The position numbers and the translations under genes are program-made. From assembly GCA_021295955.1 (NCBI GenBank), contig JAGWBJ010000003.1, forward strand, positions 1-64,000: a stretch of DNA of 64,000 nt, in the 5' to 3' direction. Positions 51,240 to 58,988 of the stretch are shown here, one piece after another (the stretch's first letter is position 1; the number at the start of each line of letters is the position of its first letter). Below the pieces are notes generated by a model. That model searched no databases and was not told the DNA's origin. It was given only the letters and a program-made list of their open reading frames with translations. This stretch comes from Dehalococcoidia bacterium. Its GTDB lineage: Bacteria; Chloroflexota; Dehalococcoidia; Lucifugimonadales; JAGWBF01.

Positions 51240-51314
51240 TGGTCGGGGCGGGCAGGTTCGAACTGCCGACCTCCTGGTCCCAAACCAGGCGCGCTACCAC
51301 TGCGCCACGCCCCG
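51240..51314 (-). tRNA. tRNA-Pro (anticodon TGG)
   Basis: 75 bases. Acceptor CGGGGCG/CGCCCCG, D arm GGCGCAGTGGTAGCGC, anticodon stem CCTGG/CCAGG with loop TTTGGGA (TGG at 51282-51280), T arm with GTTCGAAC, discriminator A, encoded CCA (51242-51240). Reads CCA/CCG/CCU-type proline codons. Confidence 0.95.
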
Positions 51315-51490
51315 AGAGGCATCTATGTTGCGGGAGGTGTGGTGCCCTTGCGGAAACCGTAACACGGCTGTCCGAAGACCCAGTATAGATGATACATCGG
51401 GGAGGGCTACCAGGCAATCGGGTTTCCACGTTCCCGAGGCCGTGCCTGACGTCCCTGGATGTCACTGCCATGAAGATAGCGGTCTCCCGC

Positions 51491-51546
51491 CCGTCATTCG
51501 GCCACCGAGCCGGAATCCAGGGACGAGACCTCCGTCGGATGCGTAG
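51491..51546. repeat. REP/MITE-like element fragment (copy 4)
   Basis: CCGTCATTCGGCCACCGAGC, CGGAATCCAGGGACG and TCCGTCGGATGCG: one arm of the 13742-13808 family with a diverged partner arm. It lies in the 424-base gap 51315-51738, where apart from a TATAAT at 51688-51693 (possible -10 for the next gene) I see nothing else. Confidence 0.5.
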
Positions 51547-51738
51547 ATGGCTGGACCAGTCGATCTCACCGTTTGGATGGGTTGCTCCCTTCCTCTGGAT
51601 GACCTGACGGGGGCGGATGACCCAACAGGGGAGCCGAATAGCCTGGCTCAGGCTTCCGCCGCATAGCGCCACAGTAGTCAGGTAGGCTATAATGGTTCAT
51701 ATTCCCACTACTGCCGGGACGGGGAGTGTGCAAGCATC

Positions 51739-52386
51739 ATGCTGAGATTCGCCGAAGAAATCATCCTGCTCCTGCTCAACGACGATGACGGGAGGTTCGC
51801 CCACGTGCCGAGCTGGTCCTTCGACTACGCCCTGGCCGGCGGCGTGCTGATGGACCTGGCCCTGGAGAACCGCATCGACACCGACCTGGAGAACCTGGTC
51901 CTGCTGGACGCCACGCCCGTGGGCGACAGTCTGCTCGACCCCACACTGGCCGATATAGAGGCGGGAGAGAAGCACAACGCCCGTTACTGGGTAGAGCGTA
52001 CGGCGAACCGGGCCCAGGAGATCCGCGAGGAGGCCCTCTCCAGACTGGTAGCCCATGGCATCCTGGAGTGCCGGGACGACCGTTTCCTGTGGGTGTTCCG
52101 GTCCAGGCGCTACCCGGCGGTCCAGGGTGAGGTGGAGCGCGAGGTGAAGCTGCGCATCATGGGGGTGCTGTTCAGCGACGATATCCCGTACCCGCGTGAC
52201 GTGGTGATCATCTGCCTTGCCGACGCGTGCGGCATCTTCGAAGGACTGTTGTCCAGGCAAGAACGGGCCAGTGCCTCCGCCCGCATCGAGCAGGTGCGCA
52301 GGCTGGACCTCATCGGTCAAGCAATGTCCCAGGCGATCCGAGACATAGAACTGTCGGTGGCAGCCTCTATACAACCGCATATGTAA
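51739..52386 (+). CDS. GPP34 (GOLPH3-like) family protein
   Basis: 215 residues. AEEIILLLLNDDDGRFAHVP, then YALAGGVLMDLALENRIDTD and the helical second half (ARASARIEQVRRLDLIGQAM). GPP34-family proteins bind phosphoinositides in eukaryotes. The bacterial homologues are helical and of unknown role; membrane association is a plausible guess. Single gene, whose end overlaps by 70 bases the non-coding tail of the kinase remnant on the other strand. Confidence 0.85.
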   Translation: MLRFAEEIILLLLNDDDGRFAHVPSWSFDYALAGGVLMDLALENRIDTDLENLVLLDATPVGDSLLDPTLADIEAGEKHNARYWVERTANRAQEIREEALSRLVAHGILECRDDRFLWVFRSRRYPAVQGEVEREVKLRIMGVLFSDDIPYPRDVVIICLADACGIFEGLLSRQERASASARIEQVRRLDLIGQAMSQAIRDIELSVAASIQPHM

Positions 52387-53042
52387 TGACCCGCGGCTTG
52401 ATGCCAGGCCTTTTGAAGCAAGAGGTGTTGGCGCCCATCCCGTCGTAAGGGCGCCGGCTTGGCCATTGGCCGCAGTGTCCGAATGACCCCATACTTGTCT
52501 GGCTCACGCCATTCGGATTCTCTGCTCCGGATTCTTTCTTGGACCAGGGGAGTGAGGTGAGGCGGCAAAGGCCCGCTAGCACAAGCCGTAGCCGGCAGGG
52601 TCATGGTGAACTCTGTGTACTCTCCGTAGACGGTGTCCACCGACAGATCGCCTCCCAACCGCCGGGCCACGTCGGCGGCGATGGGCAGGCCCAGTCCGGC
52701 CCCCACCGCGCCGTCCCGAGTGGAGAAGAAGGGGTTGAATATGTGGCCAACGACGTCATCGGCGATTCCGGGATCGTTGTCCCGGACCCGTATCTTGGCG
52801 GTGTCGTCGACCAGGCGGGTCGAAACGGACAGGGTCGGCTCGTAGGCGTCGCCCACGGCTTCCCATTTCTGCCGCATAGCGTGGCAGGCATTCGACACCA
52901 GGTTCAGGACCGCTTCTCCGAAGTCGTGCTTCACCAGCAGCACCTCACCCAACGATGAGTCCAGGTCAAACACCGGTCTCACGGAGAGGTCCTGCCAATC
53001 GGCGTTGAAGGTGTTGCATCCCGCCTGAACGGCATCCCGCAT
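52317..53042 (-). pseudogene. Histidine-kinase ATPase-domain remnant
   Basis: Open frame of 241 codons. Residues about 20-152 match a HATPase_c domain: N box AVLNLVSNACHAMRQKW, RVRDNDPGIADDVV (normally DNGxGI), NPFFSTRDGAVGAGLGLPIA. The phospho-acceptor helix domain and any sensor are missing in front. The last 85 codons, after FTMTLPAT, are unrelated and run into the GPP34 gene. It is an isolated fragment, probably the relic of a larger kinase. Confidence 0.65.
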
Positions 53043-53106
53043 GCTTGCCCGATGACAAGGCCGCCATCGGCCGGGAGGAATACCTTGGTCGTATCGTGGA
53101 CCGGGG

Positions 53107-54171
53107 TCAGTCCAATATCGGGACAGTCGCCGCTCGAGTGGTGGACCAGGTGGGGAGCCACGCCGAGTGCCTCCCGTCGCCGCCCGCGACCACTATCAGT
53201 ATGTTCCGGGGTGAGGACACGGGAGGGACCATGTAGGCGTCGTCGTGCTCGTTGACCCAGGTGGGCCAGGTGCGGCTGGACCAGTAGCCCCGGCCCCGGA
53301 GACGGCCAACCGGTATCCGGGCGTTCTCCATCACGTAGGCCTTGACGTCGTCCTTGCTGAACCCGTCCTCGTACATCTCCTGGGCGTGCTCGGGCCCGAT
53401 GACCAGGAGCATGTGAGTCTCGCGGCCAATGACGTAGTGGCCCATGTTGCCGGGACTCACCAGGGAGCTGCATATGGTGTCCAGGACGTCCCGGCCCGAT
53501 GTAACGGTCATGTCGCTGATCTGGTGGAATCCCGTGACGCCGACGACGGTGACGGTGCTGGTCCCCGCGGGGTAGCCCCGCTCCACGGGCAGGGAGGCCC
53601 ACGGGCTGCGGCCCTCGTTCTCGGCGATGCACATGGTGTACTTGCCGGGATGACCCAGGGTCGACTTGTCCGTCACTCCCGGTATCGCGTCCCCTATGTT
53701 GCGCATGACGAGGCGGAGGGCCCTGCCTATGGTAGCGTTGGCCCGGTAGCCGTGGCCGAAGACCCCAGTGTCGGAGTTGACCTGCAGCCGGGTGGCTGCC
53801 TGGCCGTTGACGATCACCAGCGGGGCCGCGCCTCCGGTGGTGGACTGGATGCCGCCGACGTTGAACCCCTCGGTGCAGACGCCCTGCACGGCTGCCAGGA
53901 CCACCGGGAAGTAGCTGGGGTCACATCCCGCCATGACGGCGTTGATGGCGACCTTCTCGACGGTGGCGGTGCCATCGCCGGGAGGGAAGCGCCCCAGGAC
54001 CTCCGACGGGTCTCGCTCGGAGCCTCGGAGCATCTCGAGGACGCGGTCCTCTGAGGGGGGCACGATGGGCAAACCGTCGGTCCAGCCGCGCTGGTAGTAC
54101 AGGTCGTTTATGGCTTCCGTGGAGGCCGATACCTGGAGCCGCCGCGACCTCAGCTGTGGGTTGGACGACAT
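53107..54171 (-). CDS. UGSC-partner protein of unknown function
   Basis: 354 residues with no family I can name. It starts TEAINDLYYQRGWTDGLPIV and PPSEDRVLEMLRG, a pattern with Trp-Thr-Asp-Gly-Leu-Pro near 30, then GTATVEKVAINAVMAGCDPS, FNVGGIQSTTGGAAPLVIVN and HPGKYTMCIAENEG near 180. Two or more Cys (84, 99, 181, about 233) and many Gly are conserved-looking. No signal peptide or membrane helix. The ATG shares its A with the stop of the selenoprotein gene (TGATG), so the two are translationally coupled, making it the likely functional partner. Confidence 0.75.
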   Translation of the reverse strand: MSSNPQLRSRRLQVSASTEAINDLYYQRGWTDGLPIVPPSEDRVLEMLRGSERDPSEVLGRFPPGDGTATVEKVAINAVMAGCDPSYFPVVLAAVQGVCTEGFNVGGIQSTTGGAAPLVIVNGQAATRLQVNSDTGVFGHGYRANATIGRALRLVMRNIGDAIPGVTDKSTLGHPGKYTMCIAENEGRSPWASLPVERGYPAGTSTVTVVGVTGFHQISDMTVTSGRDVLDTICSSLVSPGNMGHYVIGRETHMLLVIGPEHAQEMYEDGFSKDDVKAYVMENARIPVGRLRGRGYWSSRTWPTWVNEHDDAYMVPPVSSPRNILIVVAGGDGRHSAWLPTWSTTRAATVPILD

Positions 54172-54719
54172 CAGGAGGAGGGTCCGCCGGTGAGGGACCG
54201 GACGATGTCTGGCAGGGCTCCCAGCGCCATCTCCGCGATGTCGTCCGGTTTCTTGCTGGCTATGGGGTGGCCTATCACCACAACGGGATGGGCCGGCATC
54301 CCCAGGGTCTCACCCCTGAGCCGGGCCAGGCGGGTGAAGGCGCTGGTAATCACCGTTGCCGCGGGAACGCCCCTCTTCTCGGTCTCTATTCCGTCGTGGA
54401 GACCCCACGACGTGCAGGACCCTCAATCGGCCACCGCGTGGACCACCGCGTCGCACGGGGCGGAGACCTCGTCGATCAGGTCGGGCGGGGCCGGGGTGTT
54501 GGCGTTAGCCTTGCGGCGGTACACGACCTGGGAGACGCCGTACCGGTCTCGTAAGAGGGCTTCGATGTTTTCGAGGAACACGTCGGAGTTGTGCTTGGTG
54601 TTGTCCACCAGCCCGATGGTGGTCCCCTGCAGCGAGGCCAGCCGGGCCGCCAGGGCGTGCTCCTCGGGTACGTCCTCGGCGGATGGGTCCAGCAGGGTCA
54701 CCGTTTCGCTCGCCGTCAT
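54171..54719 (-). CDS. UGSC-family selenoprotein (in-frame TGA = selenocysteine)
   Basis: 182 residues when the TGA at 54425-54423 is read as Sec99. Before it: MTASETVTLLDPSAEDVPEE ... VSAPCDAVVHAVAD. After it the same frame stays open and protein-like: U-GSCTSWGLHDGIETEKRGVP, then AATVITSAFTRLARLRG, MPAHPVVVIGHPIASKKPDD, ending at TGA 54173-54171. Proteins with the U-G-S-C motif are known as UGSC-containing selenoproteins, and cysteine forms exist; the U/C...C arrangement suggests a redox centre. Supports: a SECIS hairpin starts 10 bases after the TGA, AAGGAGG precedes the ATG, and coupling to the next gene places the true end at 54171. Standard gene calling would split it in two. Confidence 0.9.
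54392..54412 (-). promoter_or_regulatory. Bacterial SECIS element
   Basis: In the mRNA, 10 bases after the UGA, an 8-base perfect stem CGUCGUGG / CCACGACG closes the loop GGUCU. Bacterial SECIS elements need a stem about 10-12 bases past the UGA with an apical GU bound by SelB. The GGUCU matches, as I recall it, the apical loop of E. coli fdhF. Because the stem lies in coding sequence (TSWGLHD), both RNA and protein are constrained. Confidence 0.85.
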
Positions 54720-54828
54720 GACCGGGCCTCCTTGTAATCTGGGGAGTCTGGCGGACTCTGGGCCGCCGAAGCGGTTGGGCCGATTATAGCGTCTTCGAAG
54801 GGCGTGGGCAAAGGCCGGCCTGCAGGTC

Positions 54829-55779
54829 TTAGGCCTCCAGCGCCCGCCGCTTCTCGTCGTCCCTTGCCCGGCAGGCGGCGGACCTGCGTAGAACATCCTT
54901 GGCCCACTCGTCCACGGGCACGTCGATCATCCTGCCGGCGAAAGGCACCGCTGCCGTGCCTGCCGCCACGGCCTGGGCGAACACCTCCCTGACCTGGGCA
55001 TAGTACTCCACCAGCTCCGGGGCGGGCGTCATGGCCGCGTTGACCGGCTCCACCCACGAGGAGTCGCGGCACAGCACACCCTTGAACCCCATGTTCCTGC
55101 CGTCCGTGGCCAGCTTGAAGACCTCATCCCGGCCGGGGTCCGTTGCGACCAGATCCAGGGGACGGGCGATGCCCACCGGCTGGACTCCGGCGTGGGTGGC
55201 TTCTATGATCATTCGACCCCTGGCGAACTCCAGCGGGTCATGGCTGGTGGAGGGCCAGACCCCTATGTCCGCGCAGAAGTCCGTCTCTCCCAGGCCGACC
55301 TGGGTCACCCGCGGGTCCGAGCTGACGATCTCCCGAACGTTCCACACCCCCAGGGCCGATCCCAGGAGCACTATGATCTCCAGGGCGCCCTCCCTGATGC
55401 CCCGGCGTCCCTCCATCTCCCGCAGGCCCCGGGCGGCGGCTGCCACGTCCCGCGCCGTCCTGACCTTGGGCAGCACTATGCCCGAGACGCCCTCCCATAT
55501 GCCCGCCTCCAGGTCCGCGTGGAGGAAGGGGGGGTTGACCCGCAGGAACACCTCCGAGGCGGCTGCGGCCGCCCTGGGAATGGCCTCGCGAACGGCGGCC
55601 CGGGCCTCGGCCTTCCGGGACTCCGGCACCCCGTCCTCCAGGTCCAGGGTCACCGCGTCCGGATGACTGTCCCAGGCGCCCTTGGCCGGCGCCAGGAACG
55701 CCTGGCCCCCTCCATCGGTCAGGGGTACGATCAGGTTGGAGCGGCGGACGAAGTCCAGGGTGTATTCCGGACGTGGCAT
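54829..55779 (-). CDS. CitE/HpcH-type lyase paralogue C (metal Glu lost)
   Basis: 316 residues, TIM barrel of the HpcH/HpaI-CitE group, which cleaves or forms C-C bonds in acyl-CoA or oxo acids. DAVTLDLEDGVPESRK and EVFLRVNPPF (substrate Arg) are present, as is the Asp region LGETDFCADIG. The metal-binding Glu expected in xxxIETAxGV is replaced (IVLLGSALGV). The ATG at 55779 shares a base with the paralogue B stop (TGATG). A 109-base gap follows before the selenoprotein gene. Confidence 0.85.
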   Translation of the reverse strand: MPRPEYTLDFVRRSNLIVPLTDGGGQAFLAPAKGAWDSHPDAVTLDLEDGVPESRKAEARAAVREAIPRAAAAASEVFLRVNPPFLHADLEAGIWEGVSGIVLPKVRTARDVAAAARGLREMEGRRGIREGALEIIVLLGSALGVWNVREIVSSDPRVTQVGLGETDFCADIGVWPSTSHDPLEFARGRMIIEATHAGVQPVGIARPLDLVATDPGRDEVFKLATDGRNMGFKGVLCRDSSWVEPVNAAMTPAPELVEYYAQVREVFAQAVAAGTAAVPFAGRMIDVPVDEWAKDVLRRSAACRARDDEKRRALEA

Positions 55780-56732
55780 CAGGTGGACTCCCCGGGCTCT
55801 TCCGCGGTCTTGGTGCGCGAGACCGCCTCGGCCTTCTCCCGGTCTCGCTCGGCGCAAGCCTCGGCCCACTCCAGGAGCTCCCGGGCCTTCCGTGTCTCGT
55901 ACTTATCGACCACCCTCCCGTTTACCTCTTCCCAGGTCTTGCCGTGGGACACCAGCCGCCGGTAGGCCTCCAGCACGCTACGGGCGTCCTCCACCTCTTC
56001 GGGTGGCGGGGTCAGCCCGCGTATCTGGGGCTCCACCACGTTGGGATGGAGGCCGCTGCCGTGGCGGAGGCCGCACCTTCTGGCAATGTCCGCCTCCTGG
56101 AAGGCGCGATCGGGGTCGCTGACGCTGCCCGTGGTGTTGGCGACGAAGGGCATGTTGGTCGGCTCAAGGCCTAGCGCCCGGGCGGCGAGCTCCAGCTCCC
56201 CCTTGCTGTATACGAACTGGTCGAACCCCACGAACATCTCGATGCCCAGGTCTCGGGACATGTCGTAGCCTGTCCCTCCTCCCAGGTCTACGATGCGGGG
56301 GCTGGCGGCGGCCATCTCGTACCCGTTGACCACACCCGTCGCCGTCTCGATGTTGGCCCCTATCTGCACGGTGCCAGGCCTGATGCCCCGCTCCCTCTCC
56401 AGGCGGGTGATGATCCGGTCCAGCTTCCGGACCTCCTCGGCCGTTTCGGCCTTGGGATAGTTGACACGGTCGAGGCCGGGCCAGACGATGGCCTCCAGGT
56501 CCGCTTGGACGTAGTCGTGGTTGATTCGCGTGAACACCTCGGCCCCGCCCTTGGAGACCTTGCCGATGGCTTCCTTCACCAGGGTCCTGGCGTGAGGCTT
56601 TCGCCATTCGGGGACCGAGTCCTCCAGGTCCAGGTTTATGTAGTCGCAAGCTCTGGTCCACGCCCGGTCCACGAACCGCGGCGTGTTCACTGGCATGGTC
56701 AATCCGGAACGGCGGACGGCTCTATTGGTCAT
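55779..56732 (-). CDS. CitE/HpcH-type lyase paralogue B (motifs complete)
   Basis: 317 residues. YINLDLEDSVPEWRK, EVFTRINHDY (Arg), QIGANIETATGVVN (metal Glu) and VDLGGGTGYDMSRDLG (metal Asp) are all present, so this is the paralogue most likely to be catalytic. The C-terminus (RKARELLEWAEACAERDREK) has the helical arm of the group. The start overlaps the paralogue A stop as ATGA and the stop overlaps paralogue C, so the three are coupled and may form a hetero-oligomer. Confidence 0.87.
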   Translation of the reverse strand: MTNRAVRRSGLTMPVNTPRFVDRAWTRACDYINLDLEDSVPEWRKPHARTLVKEAIGKVSKGGAEVFTRINHDYVQADLEAIVWPGLDRVNYPKAETAEEVRKLDRIITRLERERGIRPGTVQIGANIETATGVVNGYEMAAASPRIVDLGGGTGYDMSRDLGIEMFVGFDQFVYSKGELELAARALGLEPTNMPFVANTTGSVSDPDRAFQEADIARRCGLRHGSGLHPNVVEPQIRGLTPPPEEVEDARSVLEAYRRLVSHGKTWEEVNGRVVDKYETRKARELLEWAEACAERDREKAEAVSRTKTAEEPGEST

Positions 56733-57718
56733 GGGGCCCCGCCTTCCTCCTCGTCCTCCCTGGCCAGCTCGATGGCCCCGGCCTTGGCGTCGTCCCTGGC
56801 CGTGCAGGCCCGGGACCGGGCGATCAGCCCTCGGGCGGCCCTTGCCGTGGGCAGGTCCACGGTCCGGGTGCCCTGGTGCGCCAGGGCCTTGCCGTCACGC
56901 TTCGCCTGCTCCCAGGCCCGGACCGCGGCTTCGGCCTGGGCGACGTCCTCCGGGTCCGGAGCGTAGCCCAGGTTGAGCGCCTCCACCTGGTTGCTCCGCA
57001 GGCATATGGAGCCCCTGAAGCCGATGTCCCTTCCGCGCCGGGCGGCCTCCAGGGTATCCTCGGGCCCTGCCACGAGCCCCCGGGCCGGGGCCCTCCACCA
57101 CGCGCCCAGCGGCACCACGCCGGCCGCGTTGGCAGCGGCGATGAGGCGCTGCATCAGGTAGGGCATCATGTGGAGCTCCCCCGAGGGCTCCGGACGGAGG
57201 TCCATCTCCAAGTCGGCGCGGCCCAGGGTCAAGCCCCACACCCTCGGGCTTGCGCGGGCGATCTCCATGGCGTTGAAGTTGCCCAGGGCCGTCTCCAGCG
57301 CGGGCACCATCTGAAGGACGCCGGGCAGCAGGCCCCGCTCCTCCTCCATCTGCGACAGGAGGCGGTCCGCCTCCGCGGCTTCATCCGCCGACTCCAGCCT
57401 GACGACGACGCCGGCCAGGCCTCGGCATACCGAGGCCTGCAAGTCGGCGTAGAGGAGATCTTGGTCTGCGAGGAGGAATACCTCTGCGCCGCCCTTCGAG
57501 ACCGACTCCACGGCCTGCCTGGCCTCTTCTCTGGCGGCGGGCTTGTCCACCTCGGCCACCATCTCCGCCAGGTCGAGCAGGACCACGTCCGCTCCCCGGG
57601 TCCAGGCGTCCTCTATGGCGGCCTTGTCGGAAAGGGGCACCAGGAGCCAGGAGCGGCGAACGGCCTCGTCGCCGGAGAGGTCCCGGGACGGCGGGGACGT
57701 TATCCGCACCGGAGACAT
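56729..57718 (-). CDS. CitE/HpcH-type lyase paralogue A (substrate Arg lost)
   Basis: 329 residues. The fold markers remain (VVLLDLAEMVAEVDKP in place of DLEDSV; MVPALETALGNFNAMEIA with the metal Glu; LTLGRADLEMD). The Arg of the RVNP strand is absent (EVFLLADQDLL) and the DLED acid pair is altered. It may be a structural or regulatory subunit, or act on another substrate. First lyase of the coupled trio; its start overlaps the end of the small CxxC gene by 19 bases. Confidence 0.8.
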   Translation of the reverse strand: MSPVRITSPPSRDLSGDEAVRRSWLLVPLSDKAAIEDAWTRGADVVLLDLAEMVAEVDKPAAREEARQAVESVSKGGAEVFLLADQDLLYADLQASVCRGLAGVVVRLESADEAAEADRLLSQMEEERGLLPGVLQMVPALETALGNFNAMEIARASPRVWGLTLGRADLEMDLRPEPSGELHMMPYLMQRLIAAANAAGVVPLGAWWRAPARGLVAGPEDTLEAARRGRDIGFRGSICLRSNQVEALNLGYAPDPEDVAQAEAAVRAWEQAKRDGKALAHQGTRTVDLPTARAARGLIARSRACTARDDAKAGAIELAREDEEEGGAP

Positions 57719-57891
57719 CGGGCCTCGCTGAATACGCTGTCCTGGATGTCGCGGTTGGACATAACGTAGTCCATCACCACGCGCACGGCCTTGTTCTCAT
57801 CGACTATACCGTACTTCTCGGCGGCCGAGCGCAGGAAATTCATCTGGTCCACCTCCAGGGTTAGCTCATAGGCCTGCTTGTCCTTTGGCAT
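57700..57891 (-). CDS. Small Cys-ended protein (RHH-like)
   Basis: 63 residues: MPKDKQAYELTLEVDQMNFL, RSAAEKYGIVDENKAVRVVM, then DYVMSNRDIQDSVFSEARCL and RCG. A short strand and two helices give the outline of a ribbon-helix-helix or Arc-like fold, with a C-terminal CxxC (RCLRCG). GGGAGG precedes the ATG at 57891. It is the first gene of the lyase/selenoprotein set and could be its regulator or a small redox or metal partner. Not certain. Confidence 0.6.
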   Translation of the reverse strand: MPKDKQAYELTLEVDQMNFLRSAAEKYGIVDENKAVRVVMDYVMSNRDIQDSVFSEARCLRCG

Positions 57892-58009
57892 CGAGGGACC
57901 TCCCACCCGGCAAGGTTTGGCGTCGCGCGGGACCGTCTAAAGGCCGGCTCCGGCGCGGGAGGATTATATGACACGGTGGGTGCGCTGACAACCGACTCGG
58001 GCCTGCTGG

Positions 58010-58015
58010 TATAAT
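58010..58015 (+). promoter_or_regulatory. -10 element upstream of the phosphatase-family gene
   Basis: TATAAT with a weak CTGACA -35 (57985-57990, 19-base spacing). Start near 58022, followed by CGGGAGGA before the proposed CTG start at 58059. It separates this gene from the divergent small CxxC gene. Confidence 0.45.
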
Positions 58016-58058
58016 CGGGAGACTCGACGCCGCTAAAACGCCGCCCGGGAGGACGACG

Positions 58059-58988
58059 CTGGCCCATCCTCTGGACGAAACCCTGGCCCGGGAGCTGGAG
58101 TCCCTAGCCGCAGACGCCGCCAGGGGCGCCGGCGAGCTACTCCGGGGCTACTTCGGCGGGCCCATTCAGGTGGACTACAAGGACGAGAAGAAGGAGCGAG
58201 ACCCCGTCACCCAGGCGGACAAGGAGGCCCAGGAGTACCTGAGAGAGACGATACTGGGCCGGTTCCCCGACCATGAGGTACTGGGAGAGGAGGACGCCGA
58301 GAGGGACGAGGTCCCATCCTCTGACTTCCTGTGGGTGCTCGACCCCCTGGACGGCACCACCAACTTCCTGAACGGGCTGCCGGTGTACGCGGTATCCGTG
58401 GGAGTGCTGCATCGCGGCGCGCCCGCGGCCGCCGCCCTGTTCCTGCCCTGGCCTGGGGAGGCCTCGGGCCGCGTTCTCCACGCAAGGAGAGGCGGTGGGG
58501 CGTGGGACGGAGACGCGCCAATGGTCCCGTCGCCCCAGGACGGACCCCGCCCCAACCGTCTGACGGGTCTGCCAGGGTCCTTCGGAGGCGCCTTCCGAGT
58601 GCGACGCCCGCTGAGGGGCAAACTGGGCGAGCCGAGGGTGACGGGCAGCATCGCCTACGAGCTGGGGATGGCCGCCACGGGGGTGTTCCAGTATGTGCTC
58701 CTAGGGGCCCCGAAGTTGTGGGACGTGGCGGCAGGCGTACTGGTGGTGGCGGAGTCGGGAGGGGCCGTGCTGGTCGGGCCGTCGGGTGCAGGGCCGTGGC
58801 GGCCCCTGGAGACCCTCGGTCCCTCCTGGGACGGCGGGCGTCCCAGCCTGAAGGCCCTGCGGGGATGGAGCCGCCCCATCATAGCCGGGCGGCCGGAGGT
58901 GGCGCCCTTCGTGGCCGCGAACCTCATGCGCTGGCGTTCGTGGCGCGGGAGGCTGCGCCGGTTGCTGGCGGCGCTGAAACGGCCCTAG
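58059..58988 (+). CDS. Inositol-monophosphatase family protein (apparent CTG start)
   Basis: 309 residues. Metal-binding motifs: GEED near 90, DPLDGTTNFLNGLP near 102-115 (Asp-Pro-x-Asp-Gly-Thr), and WDVAAGVLVVAESGG near 220. The N-terminal helix (ARGAGELLRGYFGG) is typical but lies upstream of the first standard start, a GTG at 58170. In frame above it there is no ATG, GTG or TTG back to the promoter. A CTG at 58059 is preceded by GGAGG at 6 bases, so CTG is the proposed start; sequencing error is the alternative. The family includes inositol, FBP and PAP phosphatases. Confidence 0.8.
   Translation: MAHPLDETLARELESLAADAARGAGELLRGYFGGPIQVDYKDEKKERDPVTQADKEAQEYLRETILGRFPDHEVLGEEDAERDEVPSSDFLWVLDPLDGTTNFLNGLPVYAVSVGVLHRGAPAAAALFLPWPGEASGRVLHARRGGGAWDGDAPMVPSPQDGPRPNRLTGLPGSFGGAFRVRRPLRGKLGEPRVTGSIAYELGMAATGVFQYVLLGAPKLWDVAAGVLVVAESGGAVLVGPSGAGPWRPLETLGPSWDGGRPSLKALRGWSRPIIAGRPEVAPFVAANLMRWRSWRGRLRRLLAALKRP

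Noticed and set aside
52979-53632. Alternative minus-strand frame with a protein-like end (TTKVFLPADGGLVIGQACG) after the UGSC-partner stop
   Set aside because: Considered as a frameshifted extension of the partner gene, but upstream of it the frame is low-complexity and no join restores a recognisable domain.
54423-54896. Separate 157-codon frame ending at TGA 54423 and a second short frame 54171-54353
   Set aside because: They are the two halves of the selenoprotein gene; the register is identical and the 24 codons between have no other stop.
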